A DNA stretch of 64,000 nt from Sphingobacterium griseoflavum (GTDB taxonomy: Bacteria > Bacteroidota > Bacteroidia > Sphingobacteriales > Sphingobacteriaceae). The stretch covers positions 186,001 to 250,000 of the forward strand of contig NZ_BNAF01000005.1 of NCBI RefSeq assembly GCF_014653155.1, in the 5' to 3' direction. The translations under genes and the position numbers were made by a program. A model generated the notes under the pieces. That model saw only the letters and a program-made list of their open reading frames with translations, did not search any database and was not told the DNA's origin. Of the stretch, positions 28,192 to 36,128 are shown piece by piece; position 1 is the stretch's first letter, and every line of letters begins with the position of its first letter.

Positions 28192-28825
28192 ATGCGTTTG
28201 CAGTCTGTTAATAATGGCAATGCGTATACACGTAGCTACCAATACAATTCCTCGGGAAGCGTGATATCGGATGGTGCAAAACAGTTTAAGTATAACGAGC
28301 TTGGGCTTCCCAAACGAATTGACGATAAAAATAATATTCAAAAAGTTGCCTATATTTACGATGCAGAGGGACGCAAGCTTATCAAAAATGGTATCCAAGA
28401 AACTAGACATTATATAGACGGAGTTGAATATTTGGTAAACGGAACGATGGCAACCATAGATTTATTGCATACACATAATGGTTTAGCAAGACGAGTAGGC
28501 AACAATTATCTATTTGAGTATTTTTTAAAGGATCATTTAGGCAACACGCGTGTGGTACACGACGGTTCTGCAAATGTATTACAACAAACCGACTATTACC
28601 CTTTTGGACTAGAAATCAATCGAAAAATTAGCTCAAAGACAATATTCTTTTGATAAAAAATCGGTCACGGGTATTTCCTCAGATTGGGGAGATATTAAAT
28701 CACGTGTTGATATAAGTAAAAATTGGGTAATAGGAATTAATCAAAATGGAAAATATATCTATATGTCTTCCTTTGATTCTAAAAGCATGAAGGATTTAAT
28801 GAAGCAATTACGAAAAAATCAATAG
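28192..28825 (+). pseudogene. Rhs-repeat protein remnant: C-terminal core fragment with frameshift
   Basis: The first frame (28192-28653, 153 residues) holds YD-repeat text (YQYNSSGSVISDG, YNELGLPKRI, YIYDAEGRKLI) and then the Rhs core end 'LKDHLGNTRVV' and 'DYYPFGLEINR'. It hits a stop soon after. In the next frame, bases 28613-28825 stay open without a start codon and encode a different tail (DKKSVTGISSDWGDIKSRV..NQNGKYIYMSSF) ending at TAG 28825. The long N-terminal part of an Rhs protein and the usual core after 'YYPFG' (such as 'NKYLYNGKEL') are absent. This reads as a 5'-truncated, internally deleted gene whose polymorphic C-terminus is out of frame. The stretch is more A+T-rich than its neighbours. 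Confidence 0.75.
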
Positions 28826-28826
28826 C

Positions 28827-29561
28827 ATGAAAATCTTTAGCATTGTCTTATTGTTGTCTACTTTGTTTACAGGCTGTGTTGCAAAAAGGGACATTTCTGG
28901 AAAGTATATGAATTCCGTGTTTGGGAGTATTGAGTTTTATAATGATTCGACTTACTATTTTGAAAAATCTACATATAATTTATTTTCCTATTCGTCAGGC
29001 GCGTGGAAAAAGTCTGCATCGAATTTTTTAGTGTTTTCTAGCGATGTCAAGAACGTGGCTGCTCCCTTGCTTTTAGAAAATTATGAATTGTCAGAGGGAG
29101 CCAATTACAACAGCATTAAAATTACACCCTATTTGTCTGATTTAGATAGTTTACAGGATTACCAGTGCTACATTTTTTTAGATGATGAATATTACAAAAA
29201 GGTGAGGTGTGATTCTTTAGCGGATATGTATGTTTCTAAGCATTTTAATGATATTTATTTTAAGATAGCAAAAGAACCATTGCTTTCAATGACGACGGCT
29301 ATTTCGAAGCCTTTGACTACAGAGAAATTCACAGTTAGTAGTACATCAGGGAATATAATGAGTTTTAAGCTGTTCATAGAAAATTATAAATTCTTTTATG
29401 AACACTTTGATAATTATGTGCTTAAGGTTGGAAAAAAAAACTTGTTTTTTTTAGACCCCTATCACAATAAATGGTGTAGAATAAAGCGCATGGATAAGCA
29501 AAAGAACATATTTTCTTCCTTTGGTAAATCGTTCAGAAGAAATCCTTTAAAAATAGAGTAG
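28827..29561 (+). CDS. A+T-rich lipoprotein directly after the Rhs remnant; possible immunity protein
   Basis: 244 residues with a lipoprotein signal (MKIFSIVLLLSTLFTGC, Cys17). The mature part begins 'ISGKYMNSVFGSIEFYNDSTYYFEKS', a lipocalin- or lipoprotein-like beta pattern, then a mixed, Lys- and Phe-rich region. No family recognised. It starts one base after the stop of the out-of-frame Rhs tail, so the two were probably co-translated. In Rhs/polymorphic toxin loci the gene just after the toxin tip usually encodes immunity, so that is a position-based guess; a lipoprotein would protect in the periplasm. Confidence 0.7.
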   Translation: MKIFSIVLLLSTLFTGCVAKRDISGKYMNSVFGSIEFYNDSTYYFEKSTYNLFSYSSGAWKKSASNFLVFSSDVKNVAAPLLLENYELSEGANYNSIKITPYLSDLDSLQDYQCYIFLDDEYYKKVRCDSLADMYVSKHFNDIYFKIAKEPLLSMTTAISKPLTTEKFTVSSTSGNIMSFKLFIENYKFFYEHFDNYVLKVGKKNLFFLDPYHNKWCRIKRMDKQKNIFSSFGKSFRRNPLKIE

Positions 29562-29599
29562 TGTTTCTCTTATCGCCTTGATTCGCGATATCAATAATA

Positions 29600-29634
29600 A
29601 AAGGCTGTTTCATCAATCGAAACAGCCTTTTTGA
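29600..29634. terminator. Bidirectional terminator between the lipoprotein gene and the ATP-grasp operon
   Basis: AAAGGCTGTTTC and GAAACAGCCTTT pair over 12 bases with a 7-base loop. A-run and T-run flanks serve both converging transcripts. Confidence 0.85.
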
Positions 29635-29665
29635 TTACAGTTTTGTCGGTGAGCAGCCCTGCTAT

Positions 29666-30670
29666 CTACCAAGTCCTATTTTTATAATTTCGCTCGATAT
29701 CTTCCAGTAAAGCCGTTGCATAATCCACGCCATTGAGTTGTCCGGCGTGCATGAGCGCACCGGGGCTAAAGACATTGATCTCCATAATCTTGTCTCCGAC
29801 AATATCCAATCCGACGAAATACATACCATCTTCTTTCAGTTTTTCCGATACTTGGCTGACCGTATGCAGAATGCTATCGTCAATACCTGCCGCTTGAGCT
29901 TTACCGCCTTGATGTATGTTGCTACGAATATCGCCTTGTTGCTGTACGCGATTCACACTGGCGTATTTTCCATCCACGACTAGGGGCTTGCCATTAACCA
30001 AAAAGAAGCGAATATCTCCTTTCGCTGCAGCAGGAAGGTATTCTTGTGCTAAAAGATAGCCGTCACGTGCAATCACTTCTACAGTCTGTTTGAGGTTATG
30101 CCGTTCATCTTTCTTTTGCAGGAACACATTTTTCCCGCCAGAGCCTATCAAAGGCTTTAGGATCATTTGGTCTTCCTGTTGATCTAGAAAATGAACGACG
30201 TCGTCGTAGCTACGCGTAATTACAGTTTTTGGCCGAATATTTTTTGGGAAATATTCTAGGTAGAGCTTATTGGTTGCCTGCATAAGTTTGTCCGGGTCAT
30301 TGATCACCCATGTGCCCTGCCGCTTGATCAACTGCGCAAACTGCAAGGCTGTTGCCGAGGCCCAAGGCCGGCTGATCATATCCAGCACAGGATCATACCG
30401 GATCCACAATACATCCATCTGTTTTGCATCGATAAATTTCTTTTTCTTCTCACGCAAATTATCCAACAATGCCTCTTCATCGGCAATATCTTCGCTAGGT
30501 TCCAAAATTCTACAATGTGCCCCTACGCTGTGCTCGTCGTGATACGAGAAATCCGCTAATCCGATATAAAAAATTTTGTGCCCGCGTTTGTGGGCCTTGA
30601 AAGCCAATAAGGTGGTTGTAAAGCTGACCTCCTCTTTATGGGTTTGGTTGATTAAAAATGCGATGTTCAT
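29666..30670 (-). CDS. Glutathione-synthase-like ATP-grasp ligase (third gene of the QEGLA operon)
   Basis: 334 residues. ATP-grasp enzymes join a carboxylate to an amine through an acyl phosphate. Here the GshB-like features are ILKPLIGSGG (170-179, phosphate-binding), DIRFFLVNG (219-227) and GLDIVGDKIMEINVFSPG (287-304, the Mg-binding Glu/Asn pair). The N-terminus is a Rossmann-like pre-ATP-grasp domain. No gshA lies nearby. The neighbours are a zinc-peptidase-like QEGLA protein 9 bases upstream and an amidohydrolase before that. It may therefore ligate an amino acid to an unknown peptide rather than make glutathione (inference). Confidence 0.85.
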   Translation of the reverse strand: MNIAFLINQTHKEEVSFTTTLLAFKAHKRGHKIFYIGLADFSYHDEHSVGAHCRILEPSEDIADEEALLDNLREKKKKFIDAKQMDVLWIRYDPVLDMISRPWASATALQFAQLIKRQGTWVINDPDKLMQATNKLYLEYFPKNIRPKTVITRSYDDVVHFLDQQEDQMILKPLIGSGGKNVFLQKKDERHNLKQTVEVIARDGYLLAQEYLPAAAKGDIRFFLVNGKPLVVDGKYASVNRVQQQGDIRSNIHQGGKAQAAGIDDSILHTVSQVSEKLKEDGMYFVGLDIVGDKIMEINVFSPGALMHAGQLNGVDYATALLEDIERNYKNRTW

Positions 30671-30679
30671 ACGTATATG

Positions 30680-32524
30680 CTAGTAATTTATCATTTTAAA
30701 AATGCTTGCGAAATGGTTGACCTTTTTAAGTTTATTTACATAAGGTTCTTGTAGATAACGCGGTTTCAATAAAGGTTGTTTTAGAATCCCGCGCTGCATC
30801 AGGTCGGCAATAATGGGTAGATAGTCTTCACGTATTTTGCCAATGGTTAGAATATCCAAATCTTTGCCCTCCTGTATGTATTCTATCAGTTCCATGAATC
30901 CTTGAAGGTAAAGCGCGTCCTTTGTCAGTCCACCTGAACGATATACACGCATCGTCATGCTGAACGCTGTTTCTTCGTCAAAACGAAAATCTTCATGAAG
31001 CATATCAAACGTTTCCACGAAGGAGTGCCCAAGAAGCATGTAGCGTACCGCCAACACGCGTCCGGCAAGGATACGCAAGCGATCGTTTGTCAGTCCGTCT
31101 ACCATGTATTCAGCGAGTACAGCCAATCCCTCTTGCAGCTGCTCATAGCCCGGAACTCCTTGACGGAAGAGACTGAATGTTTGCTCTTTTCCGTTAAAAT
31201 AGGTGATGATGTGTGTACCTACCTCGTGTTGGATAAGGGCTTGTGCGCGTTTTCGGCTGATGCGGTATTGTTTACTGATATTCAGTACGCCATGGTTAAC
31301 CATCACGCCAGCGATATCATCTCGAATACGGATGCTCGTGCCGAAGCGCGGTGCCTGTTGTTGCAAAAAGGAAATTTCTTCTCTGGCCAACTGTGCAAAT
31401 TGCTGCGCATCGAGTTCGTCCTCCTCGGGCCTTTCCGTTTGGGGGATGCTGTCAATGGCGATGAGAAGCGCCTTGGCCACTTCATATAAACTATCGCTGA
31501 CATTTCCAAAAACCATGAGGCTACCGTGTTTGAAATCAGGCGTTCCCCGAGAGGCCAACATCGTCATCATGTCGTCCAGCTCGCGACGTTTGTCTCTGAA
31601 CAGATAAGCAATCGTTGGATCGTAAATATCTTCGATGCGTAAATTGTACAAATTGCGTTTTACAATGTCAGGATCAATAGGCATCGGTCTATAGTGGAAT
31701 TTCGGCGTCTTCCTGAATTTTTCTTTTTTAAATTGTAACCAAGCGTCATTGGCGTTTATGGGGGTGGTTAGGAGTAAAAAATCGAACCGCTGACTTTCCT
31801 TTGCCAAACCAGCATCAATCTCGTAAATGTGTTCATTCAAGCGTTCGTGTACTTTCATTCGGAAATGCGCCGCACGAACGTTGGTGTGTAATCGTACAAA
31901 TTCAAAGAATAGCCTAGATAGGCTTTTTGCTAATGCTTCACGCATATTTCGGAGCAATATGGGCAGATGTTTACCGTCCGTATCCTCGTATCGTTTCCGG
32001 ATAGATAAGCCCAGCGACAGCACAAGGTTATCTTTGGCATCCTGTACATCGGCCAATGCCGGGAGATGCGGTGGGCTTGGAAGTTTGGTGCCTTTTTTTA
32101 AATCTACGAGTAGTTCCTGCGACTCGGTACGGATGTTCTTTGTGAGGTATTCTGCCAATTCCAATCCGTTTTTTTGTGCCAGATGCACCGCCACATCGCT
32201 TGTTTGCTCTTCTTCAATGGCATTCCAAACTTCCACTAAAAGACAGGTTCCAAACTCATCAGCCAAGGCTCTAGAGATCTTGCGAATCCAGCTGCCGATT
32301 TCATCAGCGGCCTTTTCGGGGATGAAAATGATACTAGCCAATTCAGATTTTGCCAGTTCCGCTAGCAATCGATCTTTGCCATCCAAAGGTGTTCTATAGA
32401 TGAAAATGTAGGGAACGATCTTATTAAAAATTATTTTCCCTGTATTGGGTATCTGCTTGTGGATCGGCCTGTTATCTTTTATTGCTTGTAGTACTTGCGG
32501 CAATATTTTATCTTGAGCTTCCAT
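30680..32524 (-). CDS. QEGLA-motif (DUF1704) protein, HExxxH zinc-carboxypeptidase-like
   Basis: 614 residues from ATG 32524 (MEAQDKILPQVLQ); the frame extends 11 codons further into the previous gene. The C-terminal two thirds is the DUF1704 family, annotated in bacteria as 'flavohemoglobin expression-modulating QEGLA motif protein'. HEVGTH at residues 433-438 is a HExxxH zinc motif, and QEGLA at 464-468 holds the likely third ligand Glu465. The same domain makes up eukaryotic MATCAP/TMCP tubulin tyrosine carboxypeptidases, in which HExxxH is catalytic. So a metallo-carboxypeptidase is a fair prediction; the substrate is unknown. The start overlaps the amidohydrolase gene by 17 bases and the next gene follows after 9. 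Confidence 0.85.
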   Translation of the reverse strand: MEAQDKILPQVLQAIKDNRPIHKQIPNTGKIIFNKIVPYIFIYRTPLDGKDRLLAELAKSELASIIFIPEKAADEIGSWIRKISRALADEFGTCLLVEVWNAIEEEQTSDVAVHLAQKNGLELAEYLTKNIRTESQELLVDLKKGTKLPSPPHLPALADVQDAKDNLVLSLGLSIRKRYEDTDGKHLPILLRNMREALAKSLSRLFFEFVRLHTNVRAAHFRMKVHERLNEHIYEIDAGLAKESQRFDFLLLTTPINANDAWLQFKKEKFRKTPKFHYRPMPIDPDIVKRNLYNLRIEDIYDPTIAYLFRDKRRELDDMMTMLASRGTPDFKHGSLMVFGNVSDSLYEVAKALLIAIDSIPQTERPEEDELDAQQFAQLAREEISFLQQQAPRFGTSIRIRDDIAGVMVNHGVLNISKQYRISRKRAQALIQHEVGTHIITYFNGKEQTFSLFRQGVPGYEQLQEGLAVLAEYMVDGLTNDRLRILAGRVLAVRYMLLGHSFVETFDMLHEDFRFDEETAFSMTMRVYRSGGLTKDALYLQGFMELIEYIQEGKDLDILTIGKIREDYLPIIADLMQRGILKQPLLKPRYLQEPYVNKLKKVNHFASIFKMINY

Positions 32525-33296
32525 CGGACAGCATGTTTTGTAAATCCTTGAGTGCATGCATCAGCAACTGTTTATAGGCCTGTATCACGGGTGTTAATGG
32601 CACCCCTGTCCACTCGTCCATGAAATCTTTCCGAAACTCCACTGAAAGCACACAGCCTTTATCGCCATATTTTTGAAGCAAATACTGCGCAAGTTGGCCA
32701 CCTTTGAACTTCACGTTTTCGCGGATGTCAATGTTCGTGTCAAGCACTTGCTGCGCCGATACGGTCGCCATAAACCGATCGATAACGGGGCGCCATTTCT
32801 CGTCGTTATACAGCGTACCCAAATTTATCTGTGGGTTTACGACTTCGTCGACGATTTCATCGGGGCTTTTTCGCTTTGCGTTGTAGCTATGGATGTCGAA
32901 GACAATAAAATAACCATGCGCTGCAATGCTTTCCGCAATCCACATATCTATTTTTTTATAGATAGATAGGTAATCTTGCTGAAGCTGTTGCAGTAGGTGC
33001 TCAGGGGGAAGCTCCCTGTAAACCTGAAGCCCCCATGCCATTTCCGGATGGCGATAGATGGCTTTTTCCAAGGTTCTATTGATATCCAATTGAAAACGGG
33101 ATGTCCGTACGATAAACTGATTGCAAGGAAGTTCAGCCATACATCCCGTATGTGGATCTTCCTCGCGTAGACGCTCGTCTTCGTTGAGCTGGTAATAGCT
33201 TTCCAGCATAGGACTGATATGGTGCCCGTCGTGGATGGCGAAAGCCCAAAAGGCATTAGCTGCTTTACGTACATTAAACTCAAATAGTGTCGGCAT
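32508..33296 (-). CDS. N-formylglutamate amidohydrolase-family protein (first gene of the QEGLA operon)
   Basis: 262 residues from ATG 33296 (MPTLFEFNVRKAANAF). The family (FGase, PF05013) hydrolyses amide bonds, classically N-formylglutamate in histidine breakdown. Visible marks: 'FAIHDGHHISP' (metal-binding His), 'VRTSRFQLDINRTLEKAIY' with the conserved D-x-NR, 'FIVFDIHSYNAKR' and 'LSVEFRKDFMDEWTG'. No hut genes are nearby. It leads a compact operon with a QEGLA peptidase-like protein and an ATP-grasp ligase, so it probably acts on the same unknown amide compound. Confidence 0.87.
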   Translation of the reverse strand: MPTLFEFNVRKAANAFWAFAIHDGHHISPMLESYYQLNEDERLREEDPHTGCMAELPCNQFIVRTSRFQLDINRTLEKAIYRHPEMAWGLQVYRELPPEHLLQQLQQDYLSIYKKIDMWIAESIAAHGYFIVFDIHSYNAKRKSPDEIVDEVVNPQINLGTLYNDEKWRPVIDRFMATVSAQQVLDTNIDIRENVKFKGGQLAQYLLQKYGDKGCVLSVEFRKDFMDEWTGVPLTPVIQAYKQLLMHALKDLQNMLSDGSSR

Positions 33297-33366
33297 ACAA
33301 TAAGGTTTTATTCTTTGTATTGATAACGTGTTAAACAATAAATAGTTTTGATTATGCCTTGGATAA

Positions 33367-33401
33367 GGGCGAGGTCTTCAGGCTTTCATCAGATCTCGCC
33401 C
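33367..33401. terminator. Hairpin between the FMN reductase and the QEGLA operon
   Basis: GGGCGAG and CTCGCCC pair with additional TCT/AGA pairing inside. There is no clear T-run on either side, so it may be an attenuator or a weak terminator of the FMN reductase transcript. Confidence 0.5.
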
Positions 33402-33442
33402 ACGTGCTTTTAAACGAAATTGACCCAACGGGAATTTAGGCA

Positions 33443-33994
33443 TTAAAATTTCGCTGCAAAAGCCTTAAATGCTGCGAGCACATCCTTTAAGAATTTAGAT
33501 GTTTCCTCGCTATTCAGATGACCCTCGTCATCAAATAGATTTTGTATGTTGGCAATATATACTTCCGGTTGCTGAAGAGTCGGCATATTTAAAAAGACTA
33601 ACGATTGCCGAAGGTGATGATTGGCGCCGAAACCGCTGATATTACTAATCGAAGTAGAAATGACAAGCGCCGGTTTTCCATCCCAACTACTGCTGCCGTA
33701 AGGACGTGAGCCTACGTCAAGCGCATTTTTTAAGACAGCTGGGACCGATCTGTTGTATTCTGGCGTAATGAAGATAACGCCTGCCAATGATTTGATCTTA
33801 TCACGGAACGGTTTATACTCCGCAGGACTGCCTTCTTCGTCGAAATCTTGATTATACATACTGAGTTGGCCAATTTCGATCAGTTCGAAGGTGTAGCCAC
33901 TCGGTGCATTCGCTATAAGAAAATTTGCGGTTTTCTTACTGAATGACTCTTTTCTTAAAGAGCCGACAAGTATACCTATTGTTTTTTCTGCCAT
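33443..33994 (-). CDS. NADPH-dependent FMN reductase
   Basis: 183 residues from ATG 33994 (MAEKTIGILVGSLRKESFS). Flavodoxin-like fold with the FMN phosphate loop GSLRKESFSKKTANFL, the 'FITPEYNRSVPAVLKNALD' block typical of the family, and 'GKPALVIS'. It probably reduces quinones or azo compounds, or supplies reduced FMN. It follows the DUF4342 gene after about 110 bases, across a hairpin at 34060-34098. Confidence 0.93.
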   Translation of the reverse strand: MAEKTIGILVGSLRKESFSKKTANFLIANAPSGYTFELIEIGQLSMYNQDFDEEGSPAEYKPFRDKIKSLAGVIFITPEYNRSVPAVLKNALDVGSRPYGSSSWDGKPALVISTSISNISGFGANHHLRQSLVFLNMPTLQQPEVYIANIQNLFDDEGHLNSEETSKFLKDVLAAFKAFAAKF

Positions 33995-34059
33995 AATGTT
34001 TCCTTTCTTTTTCTTAGGGAACAATGATGGCGCCATTAAGTTTTGATAAAACGGCCGAA

Positions 34060-34098
34060 CCTAAAAGATACCGGAGGGGCACAGCGGGCTCCTCCGGC
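34060..34098 (-). terminator. Terminator after the DUF4342 gene
   Basis: On the minus strand CCGGAGG (34097-34091) pairs with CCTCCGG (34077-34071), followed by TATCTTTTAG. Confidence 0.6.
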
Positions 34099-34105
34099 AT
34101 GATGG

Positions 34106-34399
34106 CTATTTTACTTCAATGACTGTTCCTTCTTGCTTATCGGCAGGAGGTGGAGTGTCATCTCTTTGCTTCTCTACCGTGATTTTGCATTCGGTCAACA
34201 AAGCCGCTAAAGCGCCGATAGCAGCAAATATAGGGGCAAATACAACGCCTACCACACCGATGGTAACCGGGAAGCTCATTAACTCTTTGCCCGATTTGTC
34301 GGATATGCTGATCTTGGTGACATTCCCTTCGGCAATAATTTCTTTGATTTTCTTCAGGAGGTTCTCGCCATTGACGAAAAATGTTTCTTTAATTGACAT
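34106..34399 (-). CDS. DUF4342-family small protein
   Basis: 97 residues. The N-terminal part (ENLLKKIKEIIAEGNVTKIS) is an amphipathic helix and strand, then 'SGKELMSFPVTIGVVGVV' leads into a hydrophobic helix with an Ala-rich end, then a charged, Pro-rich tail. This order is that of DUF4342 proteins. Function unknown; probably associated with the inner membrane. Third in a same-strand run with the DUF4407 gene. Confidence 0.8.
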   Translation of the reverse strand: MSIKETFFVNGENLLKKIKEIIAEGNVTKISISDKSGKELMSFPVTIGVVGVVFAPIFAAIGALAALLTECKITVEKQRDDTPPPADKQEGTVIEVK

Positions 34400-34452
34400 A
34401 ACGATTCTATTTTAATACATTTAATAATACAACAATTTTATGTTTACCTTGT

Positions 34453-35406
34453 TTACGGAAGCTGCAGCTTTTCCAGCATCTGCATCCGTATGTTGGTTTG
34501 ATGCTGCAAAAGCTTGTCATAATCCGATTCCCGGTCGGTCAGCTTCATGACGAGCACAAACAGTTCTATGGCCAAGAAGAAAAGCATAAACAGCAAATAA
34601 ACGAATATACCAATTTTTGACGAGGTGACCACATCGTGCAGCAAGGTAAGCTCGTCCAAAAATCCGGTGGCCGCTTTCAGTTCGTTCTCTTTGCGCTCTT
34701 TGATGGTTGTAATGGAGGCTGCCAACTCAAATTTCTTGGTCTGCAGTGTTTCAATTTGTTTATGCAGTTGCTCCATTTCCAATTTCTTGGGGTTCTCCAT
34801 GACCGAACGATTGGTAGTCTGCGTGCTATTAAGTTCCTTGCCAGTATTGTCTTTTGTTACACTTTTGTTGGTGTAAGTAGTGACGATGACCGGGTTTTTC
34901 TTAAGGTCTAGGCTTACGGCATCGTATTTTTTTGTGGCCGAGGCGATCAAGCTGTCCAAGTCGGCTATTTGTTTTTGCAGATCCGCTTCAGATTGCTTGA
35001 CGGCCAGTTTAACCCGTTCGTCCATCACTTGGGCCTTGCGGAGCTCGATGTCGTCTTTAAAGGTTATTTGATCCATAATAAAGGCACCCAGAATAGACAT
35101 CACCACGGCCAGCAGAATACGGAAACCACTGGACCAGGCGCTTACCTTGGTGGATAGGATAATGATGCGCTCGATCTGTATAATGACAAAACACATCAAC
35201 AGGGCACCGGCGAGGCCGCCCACCATGCCGAAGTGGAGGTATCGCGTAGCAAAGCTGTAACCGATGAAAAACCAAACCAAGGTAATCAGCAGCATGGCTG
35301 AGGTATATTTTTTTACGTTTTTTGACGACTGTTCACTGGAATTTTTTACGAGATTGTAATTAAATCCCGTTAGGAAACAGCCGAATTTCAACCACCAGTC
35401 TTTCAT
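34453..35406 (-). CDS. DUF4407-family membrane protein with central coiled coil
   Basis: 317 residues. Three hydrophobic helices in the first 120 residues (AMLLITLVWFFIGYSFATRY and following), then a long charged coiled coil about 130-260, with a Thr/Asn-rich loop in the middle, then a last membrane helix (IGIFVYLLFMLFFLAIELFV) and a short tail. This is the DUF4407 layout. The coiled coil probably projects from the inner membrane. It starts 3 bases after the stop of the 180-residue gene upstream, so the two are co-translated and may form a complex (inference). The function is unknown. Confidence 0.85.
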   Translation of the reverse strand: MKDWWLKFGCFLTGFNYNLVKNSSEQSSKNVKKYTSAMLLITLVWFFIGYSFATRYLHFGMVGGLAGALLMCFVIIQIERIIILSTKVSAWSSGFRILLAVVMSILGAFIMDQITFKDDIELRKAQVMDERVKLAVKQSEADLQKQIADLDSLIASATKKYDAVSLDLKKNPVIVTTYTNKSVTKDNTGKELNSTQTTNRSVMENPKKLEMEQLHKQIETLQTKKFELAASITTIKERKENELKAATGFLDELTLLHDVVTSSKIGIFVYLLFMLFFLAIELFVLVMKLTDRESDYDKLLQHQTNIRMQMLEKLQLP

Positions 35407-35409
35407 GTG

Positions 35410-35952
35410 CTAAAATTTTTTGGATAATAAATACGTTTGTGTGATGGAGGCCATCCCTTTCATAAAACCACGTTTGTAGGCCAATACGGCGCGTTCACAT
35501 AGACCGGTGTCCGTTTCCAAAGAATTTTCAAAAGCGGCAACTTTGGCAATATGTGCCTGCAGGTCGGTCTGCTTGATCTTAAGCTCTTCTACAAGATCTA
35601 CTAGGCCCGCGCGTCCGCGGGAATGTATATGAAATTCCAAATCTTTCATCAGCGACTCATGGTAAGTCTTCACTTGGTGTATAAGGATTTCTAAATCATA
35701 TTTTATCAGGCGCAGGTTATCGTTTTTGTAACCTTCGTCCGGGCTTATCAAGGCGTCGTTGAAGCCGCGACCTTCGAAATCCTGCTGCAGATAGGCATAG
35801 ATCAAAAATATACCTTGATTATCGTGTACAGAGGCACCGTTCAGCTGGTTGTGATCTACCTTAGGTACCGATGTGCTGTCGGGCGTCAGTGCTGTTGGCT
35901 CTATCGGTGTTGCCGATAGCTCCTTCTTATTAAATTTTGAAAACCATCCCAT
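35410..35952 (-). CDS. Uncharacterised soluble partner of the DUF4407 protein
   Basis: 180 residues, no signal peptide. A Thr/Ser/Pro-rich N-terminal linker is followed by a mostly helical body (DLEILIHQVKTYHESLMKDL, ELKIKQTDLQAHIAKVAAF), ending in a basic stretch. No family recognised. Because it starts the unit and is joined by a 3-base gap to the DUF4407 gene, a cytoplasmic partner is likely (inference). Confidence 0.75.
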   Translation of the reverse strand: MGWFSKFNKKELSATPIEPTALTPDSTSVPKVDHNQLNGASVHDNQGIFLIYAYLQQDFEGRGFNDALISPDEGYKNDNLRLIKYDLEILIHQVKTYHESLMKDLEFHIHSRGRAGLVDLVEELKIKQTDLQAHIAKVAAFENSLETDTGLCERAVLAYKRGFMKGMASITQTYLLSKKF

Positions 35953-36128
35953 CGTTATTGCTTGTTTTTGGCAAAGTAAGTTGCCGAGAGGTATTTCTGA
36001 CAGCTATTTTAGGTGAGTGGTCGTAAAAATTAGGCGAAAGCCCAAAGAACGTCGGTGAAAAAATGTCGAAAAGTCTGTAACAAAATAGTTAATAGCACTA
36101 CTAATGTAGAAAACTAAAACTTTAGCCG

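Noticed and set aside
28076..28264. 62-codon frame before the Rhs remnant
   Set aside because: No recognisable domain; it overlaps the Rhs reading frame out of register and begins in the terminator of the previous gene.
30680..32524. Start at the upstream ATG 32557
   Set aside because: It would add 11 residues (MHSRIYKTCCP) and extend the overlap with the amidohydrolase gene to 50 bases; MEAQDKI at 32524 looks more natural.
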